Positions 16,422 through 25,064 of a DNA stretch of 64,000 nucleotides are shown piece after piece. Within the stretch, counting starts at the first letter, position 1, and each line of letters begins with the position of its first letter. The notes under the pieces are model-generated. The model was not told the origin of the DNA. It did no database searches and saw nothing but the letters and a program-made list of their open reading frames with translations. The DNA comes from Streptomyces albipurpureus (GTDB lineage Bacteria; Actinomycetota; Actinomycetes; Streptomycetales; Streptomycetaceae): NCBI RefSeq assembly GCF_023701525.1, contig NZ_JAMQAW010000027.1, positions 1 through 64,000 on the forward strand. The letters run 5' to 3'. The position numbers were made by a program, and so were the translations under genes.

Positions 16422-17636
16422 ATGATGGTGTTGCCCAAGCAGGATTTCGACTGCGATGTTCTTGTGGTCGGCGGCGGAATCGTCGGCCTGTCCACCGCCT
16501 ACGCCCTCACCCGTGCCGCTCCGGGCACCAAGGTGGTCATCCTGGAGAAGGAACCGGGAACGGCACGCCATCAGACCGGGCGGAACAGCGGTGTGATCCA
16601 CAGCGGGATCTACTACCGACCCGGGTCGCTCAAGGCACGCTTCGCGGTGCGGGGCGCGGCCGAGATGGTGAAGTTCTGCGCCGAGCACGGCATCGCTCAT
16701 CAGGTCACCGGAAAGTTGATCGTCGCCACCGGCCGCGATGAGCTGCCCAGATTGCACGCCCTGGTCCAACGCGGCCGGGAGAACGGAATCCCGGTCCGGG
16801 AGCTGGGTCCGGCCCAGATCATGGAGTACGAGCCGCAGGTGCGCGGTCTCGCCGCGATCCAGGTGGAGACCACCGGCGTGTGTGACTACGTCGCGGTGGC
16901 GGCCCGGCTGGGTACCGAAGCGACCGCGGCCGGGGCGGAGATCCGCTGCGGCGAAGAGGTCGTGGCGGTCGACCGCCGCGCTTGGGGTGTGGCGGTGCGC
17001 ACCTCGTCGGGGGCGATCGTCAGGGCCCGGGCGATGGTGAACTGCGCGGGGCTCTACTGCGACCAGGTGGCCCGGCTCACGGGGGATGACCCGGAGATGC
17101 GGATCGTCCCCTTCCGAGGGGAGTACTACGAACTGGCCGATCCCTCCCTCGTCCGGGGACTGGTGTATCCGGTCCCCGATCCCGCCTTCCCGTTCCTCGG
17201 GGTACATCTGACCCGGGGCATCGACGGCGGCGTCCATGTGGGGCCGAACGCCGTACCCGCGCTGGCCCGCGAGGGCTACGACTGGTCGACGGTGCGCCCC
17301 CGCGAGCTGGCCAGGACCCTGACCTGGCCGGGCTCCTGGCGGATAGCGGCCAGACACTGGCGCTACGGGGCCGGCGAGCTGCACCGCTCCTGGTCCACCG
17401 CGGCCTTCACCGCGGCGGTACGCAGACTGCTTCCGGCGGTGACCGAATCGGGGCTGGTCCCGGCCTCGGCCGGGGTGCGGGCCCAGGCGGTCCTGAGGGA
17501 CGGCACCCTGGTGGATGACTTCCTGATCAAGGAGTCGGTCCGTACCGTCCACGTCCTGAACGCTCCCTCCCCGGCGGCGACGGCCTCGCTCCCGATCGGT
17601 CGGGAAGTGGCGCGGCGTGTACTGAAGAAGCTGTGA
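16422..17636 (+). CDS. lhgO: L-2-hydroxyglutarate oxidase (FAD-dependent)
   Basis: About 404 residues of the DAO-type FAD oxidoreductase family. It has an N-terminal FAD motif (VLVVGGGIVGLSTAYAL), the LhgO signature region RHQTGRNSGVIHSGIYY, where the HSG segment sits by the flavin, and a C-terminal GVRAQAV/NAPSPAATASL region that closes the FAD site. The enzyme oxidises L-2-hydroxyglutarate to 2-oxoglutarate and passes electrons onward, removing a toxic by-product of central metabolism. GGGAGG at 16406-16411 precedes a run of possible starts (GTG 16416, GTG 16419, ATG 16422, ATG 16425); ATG 16422 is chosen. It stands alone between two gene-free regions, with a repeat array upstream. Confidence 0.9.
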   Translation: MMVLPKQDFDCDVLVVGGGIVGLSTAYALTRAAPGTKVVILEKEPGTARHQTGRNSGVIHSGIYYRPGSLKARFAVRGAAEMVKFCAEHGIAHQVTGKLIVATGRDELPRLHALVQRGRENGIPVRELGPAQIMEYEPQVRGLAAIQVETTGVCDYVAVAARLGTEATAAGAEIRCGEEVVAVDRRAWGVAVRTSSGAIVRARAMVNCAGLYCDQVARLTGDDPEMRIVPFRGEYYELADPSLVRGLVYPVPDPAFPFLGVHLTRGIDGGVHVGPNAVPALAREGYDWSTVRPRELARTLTWPGSWRIAARHWRYGAGELHRSWSTAAFTAAVRRLLPAVTESGLVPASAGVRAQAVLRDGTLVDDFLIKESVRTVHVLNAPSPAATASLPIGREVARRVLKKL

Positions 17637-18000
17637 TCTCCACCACACCCCACTCGCTGGCCTTGGGTCCGGGCCGATCGAACAAGGGGCCGATCCGGCG
17701 GCGGCCCGGGCAAGGCCGATCAGTGGCTCCGGAGTTCCAGCGCACCGCCCCAGCCCGCACCCGGTAACGCTCCGGCCGAGCGTGCGCAAGGGACGAACAG
17801 GGGAGCGCGACCCCGCCCTGCCGGTCCACGCGCCCGGTCGGAGGGGTTGAGCCGCCCAGGTCGTCCAGGAAGCCCAGCCCACCCGGGTCGCCCAGAGGAC
17901 ACGCAGGCCGCTCGGTCTCAGCCAGGGCCGCCCAGCGGGGCCTTGGCGGGGCCCGAGTGCCATCGGAGGCGTCGGTGAGGGGACGTAGAATCGGGGCATT
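17637..18000. other. Intergenic region, nothing recognised
   Basis: GC-rich, with scattered short repeats of ggccgatc. I see no gene, RNA or clear terminator. Confidence 0.3.
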
Positions 18001-18810
18001 GTGTCCGAGCTTCGCCAGCAGAACCCCAGCGCCCCCACGGCCCCCGTCCCCGTTCGCGACCGCAGCGAGCCGCGATTCCCGGGCGGGCCGATCGCCGACC
18101 CCGCGGGGTCCCACCACGAGCGCCGCATTCGCAGCTTCCAGCCGCGGCGCAGCCGGGTCACGACCGGTCAGGGCGACGCCCTCACCCGGCTGTGGCCCGT
18201 CTGGGGCTGTGAGATCGACGGGCACGAGATCCTCGATCTCGCGGAACTCTTCGACGGGGCGCCCGTGGTCCTGGAGATCGGTTTCGGGATGGGCGAGGCG
18301 ACCGCGCAGATGGCCGCAGCCGACCCCGGCACCGGCATTCTCGCCGTCGATGTGCACACCCCGGGGCAGGGCAATCTGCTGGCTCTGGCGGAGCGGAACG
18401 GCCTGGACAACATTCGCGTCGCCAACGGGGACGCGATAATCCTGCTCCGCGAGATGCTCCCGCCCGACTCCCTCGACGGGGTACGCGTCTACTTCCCCGA
18501 CCCCTGGCCCAAGAAGCGGCACCACAAGCGGCGGCTGATCCAGCCGGAGTTCCTCGCCCTCGCCGCCCGCCGGCTCAAGGCCGGAGCGGTGCTGCACTGT
18601 GCGACGGACTGGGAGCCCTACGCCGAGCAGATGCTTGAAGTGCTCTCGGCCCATCCGGACTTCGAGAACACCCAGCAGGCCGGCGGATACGCGCCACGCC
18701 CTGCGTTTCGGCCGTTGACCCGTTTTGAGTCCCAGGGCCTGGACAAGGGGCACACCGTGCATGACCTTCTGTTTCGCCGTGTCACCGAGCCCGGCTCCCA
18801 CCAGGCCTAG
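18001..18810 (+). CDS. trmB: tRNA (guanine-N7)-methyltransferase TrmB
   Basis: A 269-residue SAM-dependent enzyme that methylates G46 of tRNA. The SAM motif VLEIGFGMGEATAQMA is near residue 87, and the family hallmark FPDPWPKKRHHKRR, which binds substrate, is near residue 160. The C-terminal part contains DWEPYAEQM and the FE.QG....H..HDL..R ending typical of TrmB. The first 35 residues are a disordered extension common in streptomycetes. It uses GTG 18001. Not part of an obvious operon; the PrsW-like gene follows 91 bases later on the same strand. Confidence 0.95.
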   Translation: MSELRQQNPSAPTAPVPVRDRSEPRFPGGPIADPAGSHHERRIRSFQPRRSRVTTGQGDALTRLWPVWGCEIDGHEILDLAELFDGAPVVLEIGFGMGEATAQMAAADPGTGILAVDVHTPGQGNLLALAERNGLDNIRVANGDAIILLREMLPPDSLDGVRVYFPDPWPKKRHHKRRLIQPEFLALAARRLKAGAVLHCATDWEPYAEQMLEVLSAHPDFENTQQAGGYAPRPAFRPLTRFESQGLDKGHTVHDLLFRRVTEPGSHQA

Positions 18811-18901
18811 GGCATTCCGTCCGAGAGGACATCCCGCCTGAGTGGGCGCCCTGTCTGAAACAACGTCGCCAGTTGTCACCGCCCATCGTTAGGGTCGTCG
18901 G

Positions 18902-20488
18902 GTGTCCGAGCCGTTCCCTGACCACCAGCAGCCGCACCCCACCGCCCACCCTCCACCGCAACCGAGATGGGGGCCCGAGTCGGGTCCGCCGCCGTACCCC
19001 GGCGCGTCCCCCGCTCCCGCGCCTGAGCAGGCGCGGCACCCGGCACCGGGTCAGGGCGGACCGCACGGGCCGGGCCGGTCGGCGCACCACCACGCCCAGA
19101 GCGGCCCCATGGCCCCGCACCAGCCCCCGCGATGGGGGCAGGGCCGCCCCCAGCCCGGACAGGCTCCCGGAGGCTTCCCCGCCGGTCCCGCGGTCCCTGC
19201 CTACGATCCACAGCAGCCGGTGTTCGACGCGGTGCCCGATCGCTCCCGCTGGCGCTACAAGCCCCGCCGCGCCTCGCGGCTGTGGCAGAGCAAGGCGGTA
19301 CAGGCCGGGATTCTGGTCACCGTGCTCGCGCTCTGCGCGCTCGTCATCCTCGCGCTGGTCCGGGAGCAGACCGGGACTCAGGGCTTTCTGGTCGGTCTCG
19401 GTCTCGCCACCCTTCCGGTGCCCCTGCTGATCGCCGCGTTCCGCTGGCTGGACCGGGTGGAGCCGGGCCCGTGGCGGAATCTGGTCTTCGCCTTCGCCTG
19501 GGGCGCGTTCGCCGCAGCGCTCGTGGCCATCACCGCGAACACCTTCGCGACCCGCTGGATAGCGACCGCCACCGCCGATCCCGCGAGCGCGGACACCCTC
19601 GGCGCCACGGTGGTGGCACCGGTCGTCGAGGAGAGCGCAAAGGCCGTGGCGATCCTGTTGATCTTCCTCTTCCGCCGGAGGGACTTCACCGGGATCGTCG
19701 ACGGCGTCGTCGTGGCGGGCTTCACCTCGACCGGGTTCGCCTTCACCGAGAACATCCTCTACCTCGGCAACGCCTTTGGTGAGGACCAGGCGCTGGGCTC
19801 GTCCGGGTTCGCCTCGGTGACCGCGGCGACGTTCTTCGTACGGGTCGTCATGTCCCCCTTTGCGCATCCCCTCTTCACCGTGTTCGCCGGCATCGGCTTC
19901 GGAATGGTCGCGCTCGCCACCCGCCGCCAGCGGGTACGGCGCGTGGCGCTGCCGCTGCTGGGGCTCCTGCTGGCCATGGGGGTGCACGCGCTGTGGAACG
20001 GCTCGGCCTCGCTCTTCGGGCCATGGGGTTTCTACGCCGTGTACGGGGCGTTCATGGTGCCCGCCTTCGGGTTGCTGACCTGGCTGGTGATCTGGACCCG
20101 ACAGCGGGAACTGCGCACGATAGCGACGGAGTTGCCCGCCTATGCGGCCGCGGGCTGGCTGGCACCGGCCGAACCGCTCGCGCTCTCTTCGATGAAGGCC
20201 CGCGGGATGGCACGCGATGCGGCCCGGCGCGCACAGGGACCGGGCGCGGCCCACGCGGTCGCCGAGTACCAGCGGTTCGCGACCTCGCTGGCCTTTCTTC
20301 GCCATCGGGCCAGACGCGGGGCCGCGGGCCCGGACTTCACAGCCCGGGAGCAGGAGCTGCTGCATCACATGTGGCAGCGCAAGGGGGTGGCCGGCCCGGC
20401 GCTGACCCACGCCGCCCGCGCGACCGGCAAGGTGTGGATACCGCCGCCGCACCGGGACTACGAGGGCTACAACCCCTACCGCGGCTGA
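18902..20488 (+). CDS. PrsW-family intramembrane metalloprotease-like protein
   Basis: A 528-residue membrane protein. The first about 120 residues are Pro/Gln/His-rich and cytoplasmic, followed by about eight hydrophobic helices. It carries the PrsW motifs in order: VVEESAKA (EExxK), GFAFTENI (FxxxE), a His in the SPFAHPLFT segment, and GVHALWN. In Bacillus, PrsW cleaves the anti-sigma factor RsiW at site 1; here the substrate is unknown, but several membrane sensors in the window make an anti-sigma target conceivable. Residues after the last helix form an about 130-residue soluble tail. GTG 18902 is the assumed start. It converges with the M23 peptidase gene across a 350-base gap holding two hairpins. 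Confidence 0.85.
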   Translation: MSEPFPDHQQPHPTAHPPPQPRWGPESGPPPYPGASPAPAPEQARHPAPGQGGPHGPGRSAHHHAQSGPMAPHQPPRWGQGRPQPGQAPGGFPAGPAVPAYDPQQPVFDAVPDRSRWRYKPRRASRLWQSKAVQAGILVTVLALCALVILALVREQTGTQGFLVGLGLATLPVPLLIAAFRWLDRVEPGPWRNLVFAFAWGAFAAALVAITANTFATRWIATATADPASADTLGATVVAPVVEESAKAVAILLIFLFRRRDFTGIVDGVVVAGFTSTGFAFTENILYLGNAFGEDQALGSSGFASVTAATFFVRVVMSPFAHPLFTVFAGIGFGMVALATRRQRVRRVALPLLGLLLAMGVHALWNGSASLFGPWGFYAVYGAFMVPAFGLLTWLVIWTRQRELRTIATELPAYAAAGWLAPAEPLALSSMKARGMARDAARRAQGPGAAHAVAEYQRFATSLAFLRHRARRGAAGPDFTAREQELLHHMWQRKGVAGPALTHAARATGKVWIPPPHRDYEGYNPYRG

Positions 20489-20622
20489 CCGCGGCCCGGC
20501 CGAACGTCGGCGTGGGAGGGATCTCCTGGGGTATGAGCGGTAGAGGTCGTCCCGGACACGGCCCCCGGCACAAGGGAGGGGAGCTTGAAGCTCGCGTCAC
20601 CTGGCAGCCAAGGCCCGTGGGC

Positions 20623-20645
20623 GCTGTCGGAAAAATACCGACAGC
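20623..20645. terminator. Hairpin downstream of PrsW-like gene
   Basis: The arms gctgtcgg and ccgacagc (8 base pairs) flank a 7-base A-rich loop. It lies 135 bases past the PrsW-like stop in a convergent gap. The remainder of the gap (20489-20841) shows no gene. Confidence 0.5.
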
Positions 20646-20798
20646 CCTGGCGTCGGGGGGTGTGCGCCAGGACTGCCGGAGTTGAGGTACCGGCCGAGTA
20701 CGCCGGTGGTCGTGCCCCAAGGATGGCGGACGGAGCTGGTGCGGCCCTGGTGCCCGACTGGGGCGGGCGGCCCGCACGGCCGACCGTGCCCAGGCGGA

Positions 20799-20820
20799 TC
20801 GACGCACACGGATGCGTCGA
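20799..20820 (-). terminator. Hairpin after the M23 peptidase gene
   Basis: The arms tcgacgca and tgcgtcga (8 base pairs) flank a 6-base loop, 22 bases beyond the peptidase stop. A likely terminator for the minus-strand gene. Confidence 0.55.
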
Positions 20821-20841
20821 CGCGCCCGGCAGATCAGCGGC

Positions 20842-21876
20842 TCAGACGGTGAGGCCCTTGCTTCTCAGCCAGGACAGCGGGTCGATGACCGAGCCACCGG
20901 GGGTGGTGACCTCAAGGTGCAGATGCTCGCCGGTCACATTGCCGGTCGCTCCGACCCGTCCGATCATCTGGCCCGTGCCCACCTTCTGGCCGACGCTCGC
21001 GGCCATGGACGACAGATGCGCGTACAGGACCTCGGTACCGTCGTTCAGCCTCAGGGTGATGTTGTAGCCGTACGAGTTGTGCCAACCGGCGGCCTTGATG
21101 GTTCCGCTGGACACCGCCTTGACGGGGGTGCCGGACGGGGCGGCGAAGTCGAGGCCGGTGTGCTGGCCCGAGGACCACATGGAACCCGACTGGCCGTAGC
21201 GGGAGGTGAGGTTGTACGAGGAGGTGGGGAGGGAGAAGCTCTTCGCCAACTTGGCGATGCGCTCGGCTTCCGCCTTCTTCTTGGCCTCTTGCCGGGCTCG
21301 TTCCTTCTTCTTCTTCTCTTCGTCGGCCTTCTGCTTGGCCGCGGCCTTGGCTTCGACCGCTGCCTTCTTCGCGTCCTCGGCCGCCTTGTCAGCGGCGGCC
21401 TTCTCGGCCGCGGCCTTGGCCGTCGCGATGGCACCGGCCTGCTGCTGATCGGCCTGCTGAAGGATGCGGGAGCGCAGGGCCTCACCGGCGCCGGTCTGTG
21501 CGGTGCCGACCTCCTGGCCCGCCAGACCCATCGCCGCGTAGGAGGCGGATTCATCGACCTTGGCGGTGTCGTCGTCAGAGGTCAGGACATCGGGAAGGCT
21601 CTCCGAGAGCGCGTCGGGAAGCGATATGGAGACCGCGGGCTTGTTCTGCGCGGTGGCCATGCCACCGGCGCCGACGGCCGCGATCACACCGACTCCGAGC
21701 ACCGTGGAGCTACGGGCGAATCCGCCCCGCTGCTTCATGACCCGGTGCTTGCGATGACCACGCGGGCGGATGGTCTCCGCGGTGGGGTTCCACTCGCCGG
21801 TTGAGCGGGCCGCCCCCTCTTCGCTGAAGACGCCGGTTTTGAACGGTGCTTCCGGGGCAGGGCTGTTGGACGCCAC
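20842..21876 (-). CDS. M23 family peptidoglycan endopeptidase, riboswitch-controlled
   Basis: A 344-residue exported or membrane-anchored protein. After an about 50-residue polar N-terminus comes a hydrophobic segment (TVLGVGVIAAVGAGG), an Ala/Lys/Glu-rich coiled coil (about residues 130-205), and a C-terminal LytM/M23 zinc peptidase domain with HTGLD and HLHLEV metal ligands. It should cut peptidoglycan cross-links during growth or spore germination. The start is set at GTG 21876, with AAGGAG nine bases upstream. The apparent longer frame to 21978 runs through a c-di-AMP aptamer, so those upstream starts are rejected. The gene is therefore expected to be switched off when c-di-AMP is high, the known pattern for cell-wall hydrolases such as rpfA in Streptomyces. 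Confidence 0.93.
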   Translation of the reverse strand: MASNSPAPEAPFKTGVFSEEGAARSTGEWNPTAETIRPRGHRKHRVMKQRGGFARSSTVLGVGVIAAVGAGGMATAQNKPAVSISLPDALSESLPDVLTSDDDTAKVDESASYAAMGLAGQEVGTAQTGAGEALRSRILQQADQQQAGAIATAKAAAEKAAADKAAEDAKKAAVEAKAAAKQKADEEKKKKERARQEAKKKAEAERIAKLAKSFSLPTSSYNLTSRYGQSGSMWSSGQHTGLDFAAPSGTPVKAVSSGTIKAAGWHNSYGYNITLRLNDGTEVLYAHLSSMAASVGQKVGTGQMIGRVGATGNVTGEHLHLEVTTPGGSVIDPLSWLRSKGLTV

Positions 21877-21902
21877 TGAGGCGTGCTCCTTTCCTTCCTT
21901 CT

Positions 21903-22034
21903 CGCCTACCGGGTTAGCTGACGGGTTCGGAGCAGGAAGGTCTCCTACGAGCGCCATCGGCCGCGAACTGCACGGCAAAAGATGCCCGATTCACCCCAAT
22001 TAGTGGTTCCCCGGTTTCCTTGCGGAATTCGGCG
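21903..22034 (-). promoter_or_regulatory. c-di-AMP riboswitch (ydaO-yuaA class)
   Basis: Read on the minus strand, all conserved blocks appear in order: CGCCGAAT (P1 5' side, ending at 22034), GGGGAACCA (22004-22012), TTGGGGTGAATC (21988-21999), then CCGAACCCG and AGCTAACCC, then GGTAGGCG closing P1 at 21903-21910. Spacing to the AAGGAG ribosome-binding site and GTG 21876 is short, consistent with control of the M23 gene. The class binds c-di-AMP and usually lowers expression when ligand is present. Confidence 0.92.
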
Positions 22035-22430
22035 CATGAGCACGGTGCCGTCCTGACGACGGCTGGGACGACCGCGCTGCGTTATCGAACGTTAATAGAC
22101 ACCTGGACTTTATTCCAAGCTGTTCTGAGTGTTCTTTAATCTCTTTGCCACGGACCAACCCGGACACAAGCAGCCGGATTCGGGCGACTTGAACGGGGTA
22201 GGAGGTTCCTCAAACTTCTGACAGTTCGTCAAATGTTATGCGCAGCGCTGCCCTTCAACTACGGAGCGTGGGGAAGGGGGAGGGAAGGCCGAATCGCGGG
22301 GATGACGAACCGACGGTCTGGACACTCCGGAGCCATGCCGAAAGATCCCGGGACAAGGCCACTGGAGCGGAAACCCGGACCGACGGGGCGCCCTGGACGG
22401 GTCAGGGAAGGTCCGTCATCGGGGGACGGG
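22035..22430. other. Region between riboswitch and phosphatase gene
   Basis: The half near the riboswitch is relatively AT-rich (about 22080-22145) and probably holds the promoter for the riboswitch transcript on the minus strand. I see no gene in the remainder. Confidence 0.35.
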
Positions 22431-23549
22431 TCAGCCAGGCCCCGGCGACGGGCACCCCTCCGAAGGCCGTGCCACCGCCAGCAGCGCCATGTCATCGACG
22501 GTGCCCCCGCCCGTATGCCGCCGCACATCGTCGAGCAGCGCGTCCAGCAACTCCTCCGGGCCCGGAAACAGCCGCCCGGTGAGCCGCCCCACCGGGTCGT
22601 AGAAGCCACCTGCCGAGTCCCGGGCCTCGGAGAGCCCATCCGTGTAGAGCAGCAGGGTGGCCCCCGGTGGCAGCGGATACTCCTCCGCCCGGTCAGGCCA
22701 CAGGCCCAGGTCGCCCATGGACAGCGGTAGCGCCGGCTCGGTGGGCGCCAGCCCCTCAAGCCGGCCGTTCGCGTAGAGCACCAGCGGCTCGGGGTGGCCC
22801 CGGTTGACCAGTCGTACGATTCCCGCCCCCCGCGGGATCTCAGCGAGTACGGCGGTGGTGAAGGTCTCCCTGGAGTCCAGGCTGTCCCGCCGGTTGCCTT
22901 CACGGTTGAGCGCGCGCTCCAGCCGCTGGGTGACCCCCTCCAGGGAGCTCTCCTGCTCGGCCGCCTCCCGGAACGCGCCGATGGCCACGGCCACCGTCTC
23001 CACCGCCCCCAGCCCCTTGCCGCGGACATCGCCCACCACCAGCCGTACGCCGTGCGGGGTGTCCTGTACGGCGAAGAGGTCGCCCCCGATGAACGCGTCC
23101 GCGACCGCCGCCTCGTAGCGGGCGGCGACCCGTAGCCCGCCGATCCGCTCGGCGGGGGTGGGCAGCACGGCCCGCTGAGCGGCCTCGGCGATGACCCGGG
23201 CGGAGGCGAGCCGCTGGCTGCCACGCTGTACGACCTGGTTGATCAGCAGCGCGAGCCCGGAGACGGTGACCACCGTGATCAACTCCGTGTAGGCGGCGGG
23301 CTCGAACATGGTCTCCTTGAAGTGGTGGAGACCGATCACCCCCATGGTCGCCGCGATCCCGGTCAGCAGGGTGGTGAGCCAGGAGAAGAAGGGGGCCGCG
23401 ATCAGCGGGGCGGCGGCGAACATCGGTGCGGCCGTGAACATCGGCGGAGTCATCGCATCGAAGATCACCCCGCCGAGGATCATCACCACGGGCAACGTAC
23501 GGACAAAGCGCCGGGCGCCGAATCCGAAGTGCTCCTCCTGCTGCCCCAA
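22431..23549 (-). CDS. Membrane-bound SpoIIE/PP2C-type serine phosphatase
   Basis: About 372 residues. The N-terminal third has three to four hydrophobic helices (VVMILGGVIFDA; a segment rich in AAP; LITVVTVSGLALLIN), followed by a short helical linker and a PP2C/SpoIIE catalytic domain. Metal-binding motifs are GGDLFAV, VVGDVRGKG, LLLYTDGLSEAR and VDDMALLAV. It lacks the PAS and HATPase domains of the paralogue at 2354. It probably dephosphorylates an anti-anti-sigma or similar STAS protein in response to an envelope signal. The start is set at TTG 23549, where AGGGAG lies five bases upstream; the open frame continues upstream but would cross a terminator hairpin at 23723-23762. Confidence 0.85.
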   Translation of the reverse strand: MGQQEEHFGFGARRFVRTLPVVMILGGVIFDAMTPPMFTAAPMFAAAPLIAAPFFSWLTTLLTGIAATMGVIGLHHFKETMFEPAAYTELITVVTVSGLALLINQVVQRGSQRLASARVIAEAAQRAVLPTPAERIGGLRVAARYEAAVADAFIGGDLFAVQDTPHGVRLVVGDVRGKGLGAVETVAVAIGAFREAAEQESSLEGVTQRLERALNREGNRRDSLDSRETFTTAVLAEIPRGAGIVRLVNRGHPEPLVLYANGRLEGLAPTEPALPLSMGDLGLWPDRAEEYPLPPGATLLLYTDGLSEARDSAGGFYDPVGRLTGRLFPGPEELLDALLDDVRRHTGGGTVDDMALLAVARPSEGCPSPGPG

Positions 23550-23722
23550 GACTGCTCCCTGCCCGGTCCGCCCACGGACGCGGACATGGTTCCCGCGCTC
23601 CCCCAGGCTGGCCGCAACCGGACCGCGGGGCGAGCCACCGTCGTCCAACCGGGCTAAACCAACAGAGACCAACCCGTAAAGAGCGCTATTCAGGGCAGAC
23701 AAGAAAAACAGCGGACAGGAAC

Positions 23723-23762
23723 GACAATGGTCCGGCACTCAATTGAGTGCCGGACCATTGTC
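23723..23762 (-). terminator. 40-base perfect palindrome after tRNA-fMet
   Basis: Every base from 23723 to 23762 pairs with its mirror position; the centre is caattg. It begins five bases beyond the tRNA 3' end, and on the minus strand is followed about 15 bases later by a T-rich run (tgtttttctt). It serves as the tRNA transcript terminator and prevents read-through into the phosphatase gene. Confidence 0.85.
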
Positions 23763-23767
23763 TTTAG

Positions 23768-23841
23768 TAGCGGGGACAGGATTTGAACCTGCGACCTCTG
23801 GGTTATGAGCCCAGCGAGCTACCGAGCTGCTCCACCCCGCG
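23768..23841 (-). tRNA. Initiator tRNA-fMet (CAT)
   Basis: A full cloverleaf on the minus strand, starting CGCGGGGTGGAGCAG, with anticodon loop CTCATAA. Initiator identity is shown by the unpaired C1/T72 end and three consecutive G-C pairs (GGG/CCC) at the base of the anticodon stem. The CCA end is not encoded. Confidence 0.96.
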
Positions 23842-24212
23842 CCGTTGAACACAACCTTACGCTACTTGGAGCAAGATCCACTCCATATTCCCCAGCGGTA
23901 CTCCCGCCGCCCTGGATAACCCCGGTAGAAGGCCCCGAATTCCCTCTGCGAGAGGCTCGCCAGCCAGGTCAGCGAGGCGGTACGAGGGTCCCGGACGCGA
24001 CCCGATTTCCCGGGGCTCCGGTTGGATCCCGCTCGTGGCGGCCCTCTGGCGGCGGGCTTGGTCCACCGGGCGTGCCTTCCCCAGCCTCTTCGGCGATCGC
24101 TCCGGAGCCTTACTCCGGCCCCGGTGCACGGCGGGACCGAAGAAGGGCACCATCGGACTCCTGGCCCGCCGGACGGCTTCATCCTCAGCGGGTTCGGCTC
24201 CGTCCGGCCAGG
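23842..24212. other. Intergenic region, nothing recognised
   Basis: About 370 bases between tRNA-fMet and the MerR gene, both on the minus strand. It presumably contains the tRNA promoter close to 23850-23890. No gene seen. Confidence 0.3.
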
Positions 24213-24962
24213 TCAGTCATCGGCGAGATGCCGCTCGCCGTAGACCCGCATCGCATCACGTATGAAGACCGCGGTCCCCGCGCCGTGCTGGTCGTAGGTG
24301 GCGGTGAAGCGTTCGTCCGCCGCGTACATCTCGCCCAAGCCGATGAAGTGGCACTTCGAAGGAGCGTCGAACGTCGACAGCCACTCGTACTGTCGCCGGA
24401 CGATGGACTGCGTCACATCGCTGTCGGCGGCCAGCCCCTCTTTCAGCGCCTGGGCGAAGTCCTTGGCGATGCCGGTCTGCTCGGCGAGGAACTCCCGCCG
24501 CCGCACCTCGCTGAGCGAACGCCACCACTGATCACTCCTGCGGTACGCGTCCCGACCCCAGCGCTCGGTCACTTCCTGCTGGTACCGCGTGTGGTCAAAG
24601 CCGTCGAGCACTTCCTCGGGCATGAGTTGTTCCCCTCTCTCGGTCTTGTGGAGGGTGGTCCGCACCGAGGCGATCTGTCGCTCGATGCGCTCGCGTTCGC
24701 GCTCCAGCAGCCCCAGATGGGTTCGCAGGGCTGCCGTGGTGTCGCGCTGCCCCTCAAGCACCTCGGCAATCGCGGACAGCCCCAGCCCCAGCTCCCGCAG
24801 CAGCAGGATTCGCTGGAGCCGGACCAGTGCCTGGGGACCGTAGTAGCGGTAGCCGTTCGTCCCCACCCGGCTGGGCTCAAGCAGGCCGAGATCGCCGTAG
24901 TGCCGCAGGGTACGGCTCGTCGTCCCGGCGCGACGGGCTATCTCCTGGATCGACCACTCCAT
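24213..24962 (-). CDS. MerR family regulator with TipAS-type ligand domain
   Basis: A 249-residue protein. Residues 1-70 are a MerR winged-helix domain (WSIQEIARRAGTTSRTLRHYGDLGLL ... GYRYYG), followed by a long dimerisation coiled coil (about residues 75-115). The C-terminal half resembles the TipAS antibiotic-recognition domain (WWRSLSEVRRREFLAEQ ..., W-x-S). In S. lividans, TipA proteins bind thiopeptides and activate their own promoter; this TipAS segment lacks an obvious reactive Cys at the thiostrepton-attachment position, though one Cys occurs near residue 208. ATG 24962 is the start of the MerR domain. The promoter just upstream contains a dyad with long -35/-10 spacing, as expected for MerR autoactivation. 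Confidence 0.88.
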   Translation of the reverse strand: MEWSIQEIARRAGTTSRTLRHYGDLGLLEPSRVGTNGYRYYGPQALVRLQRILLLRELGLGLSAIAEVLEGQRDTTAALRTHLGLLERERERIERQIASVRTTLHKTERGEQLMPEEVLDGFDHTRYQQEVTERWGRDAYRRSDQWWRSLSEVRRREFLAEQTGIAKDFAQALKEGLAADSDVTQSIVRRQYEWLSTFDAPSKCHFIGLGEMYAADERFTATYDQHGAGTAVFIRDAMRVYGERHLADD

Positions 24963-24978
24963 GACTTCCACGGTAGAA

Positions 24979-25001
24979 CTTGACGTTACGTAAAGGTCAA
25001 G
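24979..25001 (-). promoter_or_regulatory. MerR-type operator within promoter
   Basis: The dyad CTTGAC-N11-GTCAAG lies 17 bases upstream of the MerR gene start. On the minus strand it contains a -35 TTGACC followed 19 bases later by TACCGT, the over-long spacer that MerR activators correct by DNA distortion. Strongly suggests autoregulation. Confidence 0.7.
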
Positions 25002-25064
25002 CCCGGACATCCTGGCTTCCCGGGGTGCGACGTCCAGAGGGTTCCGCCACCGGGAGAAGGGCGA

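Noticed and set aside
21877..21978. N-terminal extension of the M23 peptidase
   Set aside because: This stretch is the 3' half of a c-di-AMP riboswitch and cannot be coding.
23550..23738. N-terminal extension of the membrane phosphatase
   Set aside because: It would begin inside the terminator of tRNA-fMet and lacks a ribosome-binding site.
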